From: a bacterium
GTDB taxonomy: Bacteria; Fidelibacterota; Marinisomatia; Marinisomatales; UBA1611
DNA length: 64,000 nucleotides
Direction: 5' to 3'
NCBI GenBank assembly: GCA_004321745.1
Contig: SGYO01000005.1
Span: 1 to 64,000 of the forward strand
Both the position numbers and the translations under genes were made by a program. Under the pieces are notes generated by a model. It was not told where the DNA came from, ran no database searches, and saw only the letters and a list, made by a program, of their open reading frames with translations. Positions 42,861 to 52,990 of the stretch are shown here, piece after piece (position 1 is the first letter of the stretch; each line of letters opens with the position of its first letter).

Positions 42861-44186
42861 TTACAACAGACTATCTTGAATGATTTTTAATATATTTTCT
42901 ACAGAATATCGATCTTGTTTTTGAGTATCTCTATATCTTATAGTTACTGTGCCATCATCAATTGTTTGGTGGTCTACTGTTATGCCAAATGGAGTGCCGG
43001 CCTCATCTTGTCTGTAATATCTTTTCCCAATTGATCCCTGTTGATCGTATAACACATTAAAATGAGGTTTTAAAACTTCAATGATTGACCTAGCTTTCTC
43101 CGGTAAACCATCTTTCTTTACAAGAGGACAAATAACCGCTTTTGTAGGAGCAATTTTAGGGTCAAATTTCATTACAGTACGGTTATTTTCCGTGTCCTCC
43201 CAATATGAATCAGATAATACAGCTAATAGCATTCTATTCAAACCAGCAGAAGTTTCAATAATGTATGGTAAATACCTTTCATTATTTTCTTGATCAAAAT
43301 ATTTTAGGTTTTTACCTGAAAATTCTTCGTGATTTTTTAAGTCAAAGTCTGTCCTATTATGAATTCCCTCAACCTCAGACCAACCAAAAGGGAAATTATA
43401 TTCAATATCCCATGCTTCTTTTGCGTAGTGAGCGAGTTCATTATCACCATGCTGATGGAATCTTAATTTTTCAGGCGAAATTCCAAGAACATCATCATAA
43501 AAGTCTAAGCGTTTTTGCTTCCATTCAATTAAGGCATTATCATCTTTACCAGGTTGAGTAAAATATTGCATTTCCATTTGTTCAAATTCTCTGGTCCTAA
43601 AAATAAAATTTCTTGCGATGATTTCATTACGAAATGCTTTGCCAATTTGAGCTATTCCAAAAGGAATTTTCATGCGGGTTGAGCCTTGCACTAGTTGATA
43701 ATTAACATAGATACCTTGAGCTGTTTCAGGCCTTAAATATGCTGTAGAGCCAGATTCTTCTAGCGGTCCTACTTGAGTTTTAAACATTAAATTGAATTGT
43801 CTAGGTGATGTCATTTTTCCAGTAGTGCCACATTTCGGACATTTCATATTCTCCCAATCTGTATTATCAATGTCATCTGCTAGTTCATCTGCTCTGTATC
43901 TAGCACCGCAATGTTTACAATCAACTAAAGGATCATGAAATTCCCCTACATGCCCAGATGCTTCCCAAATTTTTGGATGCATAAGAATGCCGCTGTCTAA
44001 GCCAACGATATTCTCATGATTCCTTGTCATCTCCTTCCACCAAGCATTAGCAATATTATTTTTTAATTCTACACCAAGTGGACCATAGTCATAAACTGCT
44101 CCAAAACCTCCATATATATCTGAGCTTTGGTAAACAAATCCTCTTTGCTTGCATAGTGATACTATCTTTTCTATCGTTTTGTTCAT
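42861..44186 (-). CDS. glyS: Glycyl-tRNA synthetase, dimeric type
   Basis: 441 residues, class II, the single-chain type shared with eukaryotes and Archaea. Motif 1 to 3 areas include GVELKNNIANAWW, FRTREFEQMEMQYF and the late YIIETSAGLNRMLLAVL. A zinc ribbon with CKHCGARYRADE and CPKCGTTGKM is inserted after about residue 85. The anticodon domain follows from about residue 340. The four-base overlap with topA suggests coupling. Confidence 0.96.
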   Translation of the reverse strand: MNKTIEKIVSLCKQRGFVYQSSDIYGGFGAVYDYGPLGVELKNNIANAWWKEMTRNHENIVGLDSGILMHPKIWEASGHVGEFHDPLVDCKHCGARYRADELADDIDNTDWENMKCPKCGTTGKMTSPRQFNLMFKTQVGPLEESGSTAYLRPETAQGIYVNYQLVQGSTRMKIPFGIAQIGKAFRNEIIARNFIFRTREFEQMEMQYFTQPGKDDNALIEWKQKRLDFYDDVLGISPEKLRFHQHGDNELAHYAKEAWDIEYNFPFGWSEVEGIHNRTDFDLKNHEEFSGKNLKYFDQENNERYLPYIIETSAGLNRMLLAVLSDSYWEDTENNRTVMKFDPKIAPTKAVICPLVKKDGLPEKARSIIEVLKPHFNVLYDQQGSIGKRYYRQDEAGTPFGITVDHQTIDDGTVTIRYRDTQKQDRYSVENILKIIQDSLL

Positions 44187-46699
44187 TTCTTTTTTCGTCT
44201 TTTTTTACGAGGTCTTTTTGGCGCTGCCCTCTTTAAATTTATCAATTCTGTTGCTTCTTCTAAAGTTATTGAATTAGGGTCATTATCTGACTTAAGTGCC
44301 GCATTTACTTTTCCATCTGAGATATATGGTCCATATCTACCCTCTTTTAACACCAATTCTTCGCCAGTATCAGGGTGTTTGCCAAGTGTTTTAAGTTCGC
44401 TTGAGCCTCTTTTTGATTTGCTTAAAATTTCTACTGCCTCATCTAAAGTAACGGTTAATGGAGTAGCAGGGCCTATAAGTCTTGCATTGGATTTATCCAT
44501 TTTTAAATAAGGGCCATACCTTCCGTAATCAGCAGTTATTGACACACCTGTTTCTGGGTGCTCACCAACTGTCCTTGGTAATGAAAGTAATTTTACTGCC
44601 AGATCTAGATCTACAGATTCAATATCAGTCCCTTTTGGAATTGCTTTTCTCTTTGTCGATTCGCCCAGTTGCACATAATGGCCGTAAGGTCCTTTCTTTA
44701 ACAAAATATCTTCTTTTGTTTTTGGGTCTTTTCCCATCGTAGCATCTTTTCTTTGATCTTTGAAAAGTGAATCAATAATATCGTCTGTAAGATCTCCTAC
44801 AAATATATCTTGTGGAATTGATCTGGTATCTTCCTCTTTACGAAGATAAGGACCAAATTTCCCTATTCTAGCCTCAACGGTATCATCGTAACCGATAGGT
44901 AACGGTATTGTACATGCTTTTCCTATATCTACTTTTTCTTCTAGCATTTTCTCCAAGCCTAAATGAGCGTCATTCCCAAAATAAAAATCATTCATAAAAG
45001 GTACTGGCTCTAGTTCACCTCTAGATATTGCATCCAGTTCATTTTCCATCTTAGCTGTAAAATCTCTATCAACTAGAGTTGAAAAGTGGTTTTCAAGTAA
45101 TTGGGTAATTGCTAAGCCTAAGTAAGTAGGTGAGAGGTTACTTTTTGTCTTTTCCACATACCCTCTTCTTACGATAGTATCTAAAATAGAAGCAAAAGTA
45201 GAAGGTCTGCCAATGCCATTATTTTCCATTTCTTTTACCAAAGATGCTTCAGTAAATCTAGCTGGAGGTTTTGTTTGATGACTTTGAGAGCTAATCTGGT
45301 TACACATTAAAATTTCATTTTCAGACATCTCTGGTAATATTTTTTCTTTATTAGCAAGCTCTGCTTCTGGGTTGTCTTTACCTTCAACGTATATTTTCAT
45401 GTAGCCAGGAAAAACAATAGTTTGTCCACTAGCCCTAAAATCTGTATCGGCATTTGAAATTATGACTGAGGTTTGTTTTAGTTTAGCTGGGAGCATTTGA
45501 CTGGCAATTGTTCTTTTCCATATAAGATCGTATAGGTTCCCTGCATCTTTTCCAAGTTTTTTAGATACAGTATCAATACTCTTAAATATTTTATGGGCTG
45601 GACGAATTGCTTCATGGGCTTCCTGAGCGTTTTTAACATTCGTCTCATAATTATTTGGACTTTTTGGCAAGAAATCATCCCCGAACAAGTCGGAAACAAT
45701 ATGTCTTGATCCTTTTACAGCTTCATCTGACAAATGGGTAGAGTCAGTCCTCATATATGTTATGAATCCATTTTCATATAGCTGCTGAGCAACTCTCATG
45801 GTATTTTTTGCAGAAAAACGTAGTTTTCTGGCAGCTTCTTGTTGGAGTGTACTTGTAGTAAAAGGAGGCTTAGGGTTTGAAGTCCTTGGTTTCTCATCAA
45901 TCTTTTTTACCACCCAATTTCCACTATCTAATTTTGACAAAAGATCTTTTGCTTCTTTTTCATTTAGGATGATTACATCTTTATTTTTTAATGATCCTGT
46001 ATTTGAGTCAAAGTCGTTGCTAGATACGATTTTTTTGTCACCTATTTTGTTTAAGCTAGCTTCGAAGGCTGAATCTGAATTTTCTTTTTTCAATTCAACC
46101 TTTAAGCTAAAGTATTCTGTTTTTTTGTATTTTTGTCTTTTTCTGTCTCTTTCTATTATCATTTTTACGCAGGCTGATTGTACTCTGCCGGCAGAAAGAG
46201 TAGTATTAACAAAATTCATATTTTTTTGTAAAGTAGCCCATAGAACCGGAGATACTTTGTACCCAACTAATCTGTCAATGATTCTTCTAGTTTTTTGTGC
46301 ATTGATCATATTACTATCAAGATCTCTACTATTATTCATCCCCTCAGTTACGCCTGCTTTTGTGATCTCAGTAAATTCCACACGTTGTAATTTTTCATCT
46401 GGGACTTCACTAGCAAGATGAGCTGCAATTGCCTCACCCTCACGGTCAGGATCACTAGCAATAAAAACTTTTTTAGCTGATTTACTTTTTTTTCTTAGCT
46501 CTTTTATAAAGTCTTTTCTGTTCGGTAATACATCTAGTGTCATTTCAAAATTATTTTCAATATCTATGCCTAATTTGCTTGATGGGAGGTCTTTTACATG
46601 ACCGACGCAAGCTACTACCTCAAACTCACCATCGAGATATTGTTCAATAGTTCTGGCTTTTGATGGTGACTCTACAATTATTAGTGATTTTTGATTCAT
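44183..46699 (-). CDS. topA: DNA topoisomerase I
   Basis: 838 residues. Toprim starts with LIIVESPSKARTIEQYL, and the acidic SDPDREGEAIA follows. The active-site Tyr stands in NGFITYMRTDSTHLS (about residue 315). The C-terminus contains at least four topoisomerase C-terminal repeats (GKFGPYLRKEED, GPYGHYVQLGE, GRYGPYLKMDKS, GRYGPYISDGK) rather than Cys-containing zinc ribbons, and ends in a basic tail PKRPRKKRRKKK. Relaxes negative supercoils. Confidence 0.97.
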   Translation of the reverse strand: MNQKSLIIVESPSKARTIEQYLDGEFEVVACVGHVKDLPSSKLGIDIENNFEMTLDVLPNRKDFIKELRKKSKSAKKVFIASDPDREGEAIAAHLASEVPDEKLQRVEFTEITKAGVTEGMNNSRDLDSNMINAQKTRRIIDRLVGYKVSPVLWATLQKNMNFVNTTLSAGRVQSACVKMIIERDRKRQKYKKTEYFSLKVELKKENSDSAFEASLNKIGDKKIVSSNDFDSNTGSLKNKDVIILNEKEAKDLLSKLDSGNWVVKKIDEKPRTSNPKPPFTTSTLQQEAARKLRFSAKNTMRVAQQLYENGFITYMRTDSTHLSDEAVKGSRHIVSDLFGDDFLPKSPNNYETNVKNAQEAHEAIRPAHKIFKSIDTVSKKLGKDAGNLYDLIWKRTIASQMLPAKLKQTSVIISNADTDFRASGQTIVFPGYMKIYVEGKDNPEAELANKEKILPEMSENEILMCNQISSQSHQTKPPARFTEASLVKEMENNGIGRPSTFASILDTIVRRGYVEKTKSNLSPTYLGLAITQLLENHFSTLVDRDFTAKMENELDAISRGELEPVPFMNDFYFGNDAHLGLEKMLEEKVDIGKACTIPLPIGYDDTVEARIGKFGPYLRKEEDTRSIPQDIFVGDLTDDIIDSLFKDQRKDATMGKDPKTKEDILLKKGPYGHYVQLGESTKRKAIPKGTDIESVDLDLAVKLLSLPRTVGEHPETGVSITADYGRYGPYLKMDKSNARLIGPATPLTVTLDEAVEILSKSKRGSSELKTLGKHPDTGEELVLKEGRYGPYISDGKVNAALKSDNDPNSITLEEATELINLKRAAPKRPRKKRRKKK

Positions 46700-46769
46700 T
46701 ATATTATGTTTGTAATTCTAGTTGCTGTTTGGTTTCGAATTTTGAAGATGTAAAATGTAAAGTAAAATA

Positions 46770-48029
46770 TTAAAATGTCAAACTTTTGAAATAAGAAATT
46801 ATTTTCTCAAGGTCTACTTTTTCTTGTTTTCCATTTTTTAGGTCCTTTAATTGTATTGTCCTAGAATTAAATTCGTCGTCCCCGATGATCATTACATAGT
46901 CAGCATTAGATTTATTAGCATCACGCATTTGCGACCTCATACTTCTCCTAAGAGTTTCACAAATCACTTTATATCCAATACTTCTCAATTGTTTAGCACT
47001 GTTTTGTAAAATACCTATAGCTTCATCATTAGTACAAATAGCGTATATAGTAGGAATTTTTGGGCTAATCTTTTTTCTATTTTTAGCTGCAATTATTACT
47101 CTTTCCATCCCTGCAGCAAACCCCACTGCAGGTGCATCTTTTCCACCCAATGATCCTACAAGACCGTTATACCTGCCACCACCAAGCAAAGCATCTTGCG
47201 CGCCCAAATTTTCTGAACATATTTCAAAAGTCGTTTGAGTGTAATAATCTAAACCTCTTACAAGAAGCGGGTCAATCTTGAACGGGATTTCTAAATCATT
47301 TAAAAATTTTTGGACTGAAAAGAAGTAGTTCTGATCATCTTTCGTATAAAATTGTTCAATTTTTGGCGCTGATTTAACTATTTCTATCTCATCTTTATTT
47401 TTTGTATCTAAAATTCGCAAGGGATTTTTTTCAAGTCTTCTTTGACTAACTTCTGATAACTTTGGGATGAAAGGATTTAGATACTTTACTAATTCACTTT
47501 TAAAGTTTTCTCTACAGGATTTTGAGCCTATGCTTGATAATTTTAGTTCCAAAGATTTGATCCCAAATGACTTAAGAATGTCCCAGCCCAAAGATATAAC
47601 TTCAGCATCTTGTTCTGGATTAGCACTACCTATAGCTTCTACACCAAATTGGTGAAATTGTCGTTGTCTGCCTTTTTGTGGCCTCTCCCTTCTAAATGAT
47701 GGTCCGATATAGTATAATCTTTGCAAAGGAGATTGCCCACCTAAATTATGTTGGATGTAAGATCTAACAACAGGAGCTGTCAATTCTGGCCTTAATGATA
47801 TGATTGACTTGTCTTTATCTTCCCATAAATACATTTCTTTTGAGACAATATCAGTCTCTTCTCCGACCCCGCGATTAAAAAGAGATGCGGTTTCTATTAT
47901 CGGTGTCCTAATTTCACTGTACCCATAAAGATTTGAAGTTTTATGGACTTGCATTTCTAATTCTTGCCAATCTTTAGTCTGGTTTGGAAGAATATCATGT
48001 GTGCCTTTTATAGATTTAACTTGAGCCAT
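46770..48029 (-). CDS. hisS: Histidyl-tRNA synthetase
   Basis: 419 residues, class II. Motif 1 region IIETASLFNRGVGEETD, motif 2 LYYIGPSFRRERPQKGRQRQFHQFGVEAIG, the HisA box LLVRGLDYYTQTTFEI and motif 3 AVGFAAGMERVI are present. The anticodon domain ends the protein. It follows the small zinc-ribbon gene by three bases and is upstream of topA. Confidence 0.97.
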   Translation of the reverse strand: MAQVKSIKGTHDILPNQTKDWQELEMQVHKTSNLYGYSEIRTPIIETASLFNRGVGEETDIVSKEMYLWEDKDKSIISLRPELTAPVVRSYIQHNLGGQSPLQRLYYIGPSFRRERPQKGRQRQFHQFGVEAIGSANPEQDAEVISLGWDILKSFGIKSLELKLSSIGSKSCRENFKSELVKYLNPFIPKLSEVSQRRLEKNPLRILDTKNKDEIEIVKSAPKIEQFYTKDDQNYFFSVQKFLNDLEIPFKIDPLLVRGLDYYTQTTFEICSENLGAQDALLGGGRYNGLVGSLGGKDAPAVGFAAGMERVIIAAKNRKKISPKIPTIYAICTNDEAIGILQNSAKQLRSIGYKVICETLRRSMRSQMRDANKSNADYVMIIGDDEFNSRTIQLKDLKNGKQEKVDLEKIISYFKSLTF

Positions 48030-48032
48030 TTT

Positions 48033-48362
48033 TTAATAGTCAATTCCAATCAGAGCTTCAACAGCTTTTTTTTCATAAAGTTTTGGGATGAAAATTCTAA
48101 CTATGTTATCGATCAAAGAATTGCCGCTAGTATTTAATGCTGAGCTAGCCCAATCAGATTTTGCATAGTGAGGTATCTCTTCATTATTCAAAATTTCAGT
48201 TATCATATCTGCTGTTGTACTACTATAAATTGGTTTCAAGGCTACCCATTGCATGTCAGGTATTGGGATATCGATTGAACAAGCATCTATTAGTTCTAAA
48301 TTGCAATCACCACATTTTTCATTGTTTTCAAAATATTCAGCATGGCATTTAGGGCATATCAT
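48033..48362 (-). CDS. Small zinc-ribbon / DUF2007-like protein
   Basis: 109 residues. An N-terminal zinc ribbon (CPKCHAEYFENNEKCGDC) is followed by a DUF2007-like alpha-beta domain (MQWVALKPIYSSTTADMITEILNNEEIPHYAK). Proteins of this type are annotated as putative signal transducing proteins, without proven function. It is immediately upstream of hisS (3-base gap). Confidence 0.82.
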   Translation of the reverse strand: MICPKCHAEYFENNEKCGDCNLELIDACSIDIPIPDMQWVALKPIYSSTTADMITEILNNEEIPHYAKSDWASSALNTSGNSLIDNIVRIFIPKLYEKKAVEALIGIDY

Positions 48363-48427
48363 TTTTTAATTTTAATAAATTTTATGTGCATAATTTGATA
48401 CGATTATAAATTAGAACAAATAGTTGA

Positions 48428-51400
48428 TTAGAACGGAGAGCTTGAGTAAACACCGCCTTTCTTTTCAACTTTTAGATCTTTCAAGGTGGGAGATTTTACA
48501 TTTAACCTAAAATAAACTCCTTGCCCAATCCCTCCTGGAGTCCAATTCAGTGACAATTCCCAACAATGTAAATCTCGATTAATGGAAATGTTGTGACTCA
48601 CGAGATCTTTTTTTATCATATCAAATCTTGCTCTATATGCAACTTTCCAATGTTTAGATAAATTTATATTCGAAGAGGTATTGACCCAAAAGGTTTTGGT
48701 TTCATTCAATGGGCTATAGGCACTGTAATTATAACTTAAACTAATATTTGTACTCCAAAGACTGCCATTGTTGATTGAGTTTTTAAAGTTATTAATTGGG
48801 TTTTCTAATCCAGGTCCTCCTAAGTCGTTATCTATACTACTAGAATCAGCTCTAAAGGCAGAGTTATTATCTCTGGTAGATTTGATTTTACCATTCAATC
48901 TAAACCCAGTTGAAAAACGAGCATTTGTTAATCTTGGGCTGATGATTCCATATTCGTTCTTTCTAATTTTTTCAATTCGCATATTTGATTGTTTATCAAA
49001 ACTATACAAGTCATGAGTTGTTGAAAGGTCGAGATTTAACTTCCCAAATATTTTTGATCTAAGTGATGATCTCAGGTTAGAGAATTTATATTTTTCTGCA
49101 GAAAAGTTGTAACTGCTGCTCATTCTTAAACTAAATAAGTCAAATTTTTTCTCTTCCTCGTTAATTATGGATTTTGCCTGAAATATATTGTTCAAAGAGA
49201 AATTAATGTTTTTCTGTTCATTTGACGGTGTTGAACCTGCCATTGTACCTGCGAATTTATCATGCTTAATTATTTCGCCAGTAGATAGGTCTTCATAATT
49301 ATCTATATATCCAAGATCATAACCTAAAATTGGTTTGGAAAAGTCAGGCGTCCATGAAAAACCAATAGATGGTGAAGCTACATGACGAATTACTTTTATT
49401 GGTCCAACAGGAATAGCGAACAGGCCATATAACTTTGTGTTTGCATTCAAAGATATATTTCCAGTAGTTCTGGACTTAAAGCCAGTTCTTTCAATTTTTT
49501 GGTAACTACTTAAAGAATCCACCCATATATTATCATAATATCTATTTACCCAGTTAGATCTAAAGTTAATATTTGGGTTTATATTAATATGCTTCAAAAT
49601 TTTTATTGGAGCATTCAATGAAGCTGTATGTGTCCAGCCCGCATCTTGAAATAAGGTGTCAATTGCATTTCCATTTTCGTCCCTTTGCCAATCATAAGAG
49701 TTAAGTGAATCAGAAAAAACCGACTTGTAATAATTTTTATCTTTTTTAGTGAAGTTAAATCCGTAATTCCAATTAATATTATTATACCATTTTTTATTAA
49801 GAGCTGAGGAAGGGAATAAAGAGCTTTGACCATGTCTAAATGAAATTTTTGGTAAAGTTTTATTCGAAATATTTATTTGTGATCCAGAATTAGTGGGACT
49901 AACAAAGTAGTTGCTAGCTCTATCTACTTTTTTATCTACTAGTAGATCTCGATTTGAATATAAATTTATACTTAATGAGTTTTTTGAATCAGGCCATCTT
50001 TTTGAGTAAGTTACATTCGAGGTAGCTTTTTGGTCCATCCTCTGAGCCACATTTAATCCGTAATTTCTATTATAATCACCATTACTTGAATAGGTTGTAT
50101 TTGCATTGAAATTTTGATTGTTTCTTAATTTTTGAGTGTGGTTCCATCTAACATTAAAATTACTATTCCTGTTTTCTTTTAAAGAAATTATATCTTCACT
50201 ATTTGATAAAAATTGTTGATTTCTAACATATAAGCTCCCACTGTATTTATACCTCAATCTATATTGATTTTTTATATTAAAAACTGCTCCCTGTCTATCG
50301 CCAAAACTCAGTGTAAATTTTGAGTCCCAATAATCATTCGGTGCCCAATAAAATCCTAGTCCATCAATGTATTGCCCTCTAGACTTACTCTCTCCATAAG
50401 CAGGCATTATCCACCCTGAATGTCTTCGGCCTCCTTGGTGTGGGAAAATAGCAAGAGGAATTCCGAAGAGTGGTATTTCAGCAATTTTAAGGATAATTGG
50501 TTTAGCAATAACCACATCATCTTGAATTATTTTCATTTTATTTGATTCAAAATGAAAGTGAGGGGTATCTAGATCACAAGTAGTAAAAATAGAATTTTTA
50601 ATGTAAATAGTTTTATCACTTTCGTTTCTTATCTCTTTCCCTTTATAAAAGCCATCATCAGCTTTTGTTTTCCCGTAATTTATTTTCCCTTTTTTGGTAT
50701 CTAAATTATATGTCATTTTATTACCAACCATCGGGTCCCGACCTTTTTCAATAATTGTAGGTTTAATAAATTGATTTATGGAATCGTGAGGTTGTTTTGG
50801 AAAAGCATTAAGAATTCTAGTGGGCCAATTGACTTCGATAAAGCCTGCTTTAAGATCTGTGTTTTCATGTTTAGCTTTTGCATTACCAATTAATTTTGTG
50901 GTTTCTGTTTTTAGAAAATAATCAATTCTGTCTGCTGAATAAATTAAAGGAAAGTCTGAATCATTTGTTTTTTTGTTTGGGACATATTCACCCTGAGATC
51001 CGCCTTCAACTACTATATCGTCAAGATTTTTTTCATCAAATCTCATTATTATGGTATCTCCTGAGGTAAGATTCTTACCTTTGTAGAGCGAATCTTCAAA
51101 TAGATGATAAGTCGTAGAGGCCATTCCGATTAATCTGAGTGAATCAAGGCTGCCGTTAATAAAAAAACCATTCAGCACTTTGCTGCTCATTCTATCTTCA
51201 AAGCTTATTAACGTATTTGAGGAATCAATGTTTAATTGATTATATCCAACCGAGGCACTAGTTATAAAAGCATTTTTTGGAATAAAAATTCCTTCAAGTA
51301 CTTCATCACTGTAATTTAATTTTATTTGATCTCCCTTAATTATGCGATCTTCGTTTGTTATTCTAGGCTTATGATTGAGAATAATTTTTTCATTTTTCGC

Positions 51401-51955
51401 ATCATAAGATGCTATTCCACATATTGCTGTTCTAATGGAATCTATTATCTCTACATTTCCTATAGCTCGATATGAAACAGCTCTGGACTTTGAATCTTTT
51501 ACATATTCAAGCCTGTCAGCTTTAATTTTTTGTTTATTTTGCAATAGTGTTACGTCTCCTATAGCAATACCACTATCTAATTCAGTGAAGTATATCAATC
51601 TATCAGCATCTAATTGATAATCATTATCTTGAATAAGCGGATTGCCTGTGCTTTCAAGTCTATTCTCTTTGGAGAAAAAAGTTATGCTATCGCAACGAAG
51701 AGACAGCTCTTTTTTGTTCATAATTACATCATCATAAAGGTATGCAATATCTTTTTTTTCTTTGTAGGTGCTATTTTGGCATTTTAGTTCTATCTGACCT
51801 TTTTGGAATTCAATATTACCTTGGAGTAGCTTCACTGTTTCAAACCCAACCCTTTTTGACTCTAGCACATCTGCGCGTTTTAACCTGAGCTTCTCAGCAT
51901 TGACTAATGACATTAATACAAATGAATAAATTGAGATTTTAAAGCTGATTTTCAA
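48428..51955 (-). CDS. LptD-like outer-membrane LPS assembly protein
   Basis: 1175 residues. After the signal peptide (SFVLMSLVNA) an N-terminal OstA/LptA-type beta-jellyroll with repeated strands (GNIEFQKGQIELKCQNSTYKEK; IAYLYDDVIM; AYLYD-like repeats to about residue 400) leads to a large beta-barrel with alternating aromatic strands (residues about 480-1160). The segment FGIPLAIFPHQGGRRHSGWIMPAYGESKSRGQYIDGLGFYWAPNDYWDS is characteristic of LptD in the Bacteroidetes-type long form. It should insert lipopolysaccharide into the outer membrane. The C-terminal sequence SPTLKDLKVEKKGGVYSSSPF is not a classical barrel end. Confidence 0.88.
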   Translation of the reverse strand: MKISFKISIYSFVLMSLVNAEKLRLKRADVLESKRVGFETVKLLQGNIEFQKGQIELKCQNSTYKEKKDIAYLYDDVIMNKKELSLRCDSITFFSKENRLESTGNPLIQDNDYQLDADRLIYFTELDSGIAIGDVTLLQNKQKIKADRLEYVKDSKSRAVSYRAIGNVEIIDSIRTAICGIASYDAKNEKIILNHKPRITNEDRIIKGDQIKLNYSDEVLEGIFIPKNAFITSASVGYNQLNIDSSNTLISFEDRMSSKVLNGFFINGSLDSLRLIGMASTTYHLFEDSLYKGKNLTSGDTIIMRFDEKNLDDIVVEGGSQGEYVPNKKTNDSDFPLIYSADRIDYFLKTETTKLIGNAKAKHENTDLKAGFIEVNWPTRILNAFPKQPHDSINQFIKPTIIEKGRDPMVGNKMTYNLDTKKGKINYGKTKADDGFYKGKEIRNESDKTIYIKNSIFTTCDLDTPHFHFESNKMKIIQDDVVIAKPIILKIAEIPLFGIPLAIFPHQGGRRHSGWIMPAYGESKSRGQYIDGLGFYWAPNDYWDSKFTLSFGDRQGAVFNIKNQYRLRYKYSGSLYVRNQQFLSNSEDIISLKENRNSNFNVRWNHTQKLRNNQNFNANTTYSSNGDYNRNYGLNVAQRMDQKATSNVTYSKRWPDSKNSLSINLYSNRDLLVDKKVDRASNYFVSPTNSGSQINISNKTLPKISFRHGQSSLFPSSALNKKWYNNINWNYGFNFTKKDKNYYKSVFSDSLNSYDWQRDENGNAIDTLFQDAGWTHTASLNAPIKILKHININPNINFRSNWVNRYYDNIWVDSLSSYQKIERTGFKSRTTGNISLNANTKLYGLFAIPVGPIKVIRHVASPSIGFSWTPDFSKPILGYDLGYIDNYEDLSTGEIIKHDKFAGTMAGSTPSNEQKNINFSLNNIFQAKSIINEEEKKFDLFSLRMSSSYNFSAEKYKFSNLRSSLRSKIFGKLNLDLSTTHDLYSFDKQSNMRIEKIRKNEYGIISPRLTNARFSTGFRLNGKIKSTRDNNSAFRADSSSIDNDLGGPGLENPINNFKNSINNGSLWSTNISLSYNYSAYSPLNETKTFWVNTSSNINLSKHWKVAYRARFDMIKKDLVSHNISINRDLHCWELSLNWTPGGIGQGVYFRLNVKSPTLKDLKVEKKGGVYSSSPF

Positions 51956-52131
51956 AGCAATTTCATGTGTAAAAGGTTTTTAATTAAACATATATCGATC
52001 ATGAAAGATCTTTGTTAAAAAAATTATGATTTAATTTCTTAGTCATTATTTGGTTTATAAATTTAACATTAATGTTTTATAATTATTGGTTATCAAAAAT
52101 TCAATTTATTAAAATTATTCTGTTATGATTT

Positions 52132-52205
52132 GCCGGTCTAGCTGAGTTGGTTCAAGCGTCTGATTCGTAATCAGAAGTAGGCGAGTTCGATTCTCGTGTC
52201 CGGCT
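52132..52205 (+). tRNA. tRNA-Thr (anticodon CGT)
   Basis: Folds as a cloverleaf: acceptor GCCGGTC with GTCCGGC (one T-T mismatch at 6:67), D arm from GCTG, anticodon stem TCTGA/TCAGA with loop TTCGTAA (anticodon CGT, reads ACG), T arm GCGAG-TTCGATT-CTCGT, discriminator T. CCA is not encoded. Followed by a terminator at 52238-52267. Confidence 0.93.
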
Positions 52206-52237
52206 CTTAAATTCCAAATGGAATTTATCGTGTAAAG

Positions 52238-52267
52238 AAGTAGGGTGGTAATTTTTCCACCCTACTT
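52238..52267. terminator. Strong bidirectional terminator
   Basis: AAGTAGGGTGG and CCACCCTACTT form a perfect 11-bp stem. It lies between tRNA-Thr and the convergent YidD gene and could end both. A smaller hairpin AAATTCC/GGAATTT (52209-52226) precedes it. Confidence 0.8.
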
Positions 52268-52282
52268 TGAGAACCCTTAGGC

Positions 52283-52918
52283 TTATTTTTCATGAGATTC
52301 TATCTTTTTTGGCTGGTAATACTTTGCAGCTCTCCAGGAACCATAAATGTCTGATATATAAAAAATCAGCGAGGTTGTACCAAAAGCATTCATCATTATT
52401 GTATTTTGATTTTCTTTGGCAAATGAATATGCTTTTAAGGAAGCAAATAAATTTAATGCGCCATACATACCATCATATACTCTGCCAGAATAGATTTTTC
52501 CCATTCCTGGGATTATAGCAAGCACAGTGCTTAGTACTGTCCATTTATGCCCTTTGTGGTAAAAGGTTGGGCTTACATAATCAATTAATCGGCCGTCTTC
52601 ATCTTTATATGAGCCATTTATTTTTTGATGATAGTAAAGTGCAGATGGATTACATCTAGTGATTCGATCTAATCCAATTATTGTACCATACAGAGAGCCG
52701 TATTCCTTAATCGCTAAACTACAGTAATTAGAACAGCTAGGGTAAAATTGACAATTAAATGCTTCTGATTTATAAGATATTTTTTGCCATTGGACTATTG
52801 GAAATATAAAAGCTTTTTGAAAAATAGAGGTTTTGTTTGATTTTAATAAAGAGTCAGCCGGGGTCTCAGGTTGAGCTGAAATTAGAGAAACTATAATTAT
52901 CGTTATAATTTTTTTCAT
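52283..52918 (-). CDS. Extended YidD-family membrane protein
   Basis: 211 residues, where standard YidD is only about 70-90. The YidD signature FNCQFYPSCSNYCSLAIKEYGSLYGTIIGLDRITRCNPSA is at about residues 54-95. An N-terminal signal peptide ends ISAQPETP, giving Q at the mature start. The C-terminal half has hydrophobic helices (VLSTVLAIIPGMGKIYSGRVYDGMYGALNLFASL and TTSLIFYISDIYG) with a GxGxxYxG pattern like that of DUF5683 proteins. YidD assists membrane-protein insertion by YidC; here it seems fused to a membrane domain and to an export signal. Confidence 0.83.
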   Translation of the reverse strand: MKKIITIIIVSLISAQPETPADSLLKSNKTSIFQKAFIFPIVQWQKISYKSEAFNCQFYPSCSNYCSLAIKEYGSLYGTIIGLDRITRCNPSALYYHQKINGSYKDEDGRLIDYVSPTFYHKGHKWTVLSTVLAIIPGMGKIYSGRVYDGMYGALNLFASLKAYSFAKENQNTIMMNAFGTTSLIFYISDIYGSWRAAKYYQPKKIESHEK

Positions 52919-52990
52919 ATTGCCTGTAGTTTTATTGTGATAATTTAGGTTTCAATATAACTTATTAAATTGAAATGAAAGAATAAGTAG

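Noticed and set aside
45798-46421. 207-residue plus-strand ORF in topA
   Set aside because: It is antisense to well-conserved topA catalytic sequence, with no leader or family features; a shadow frame.
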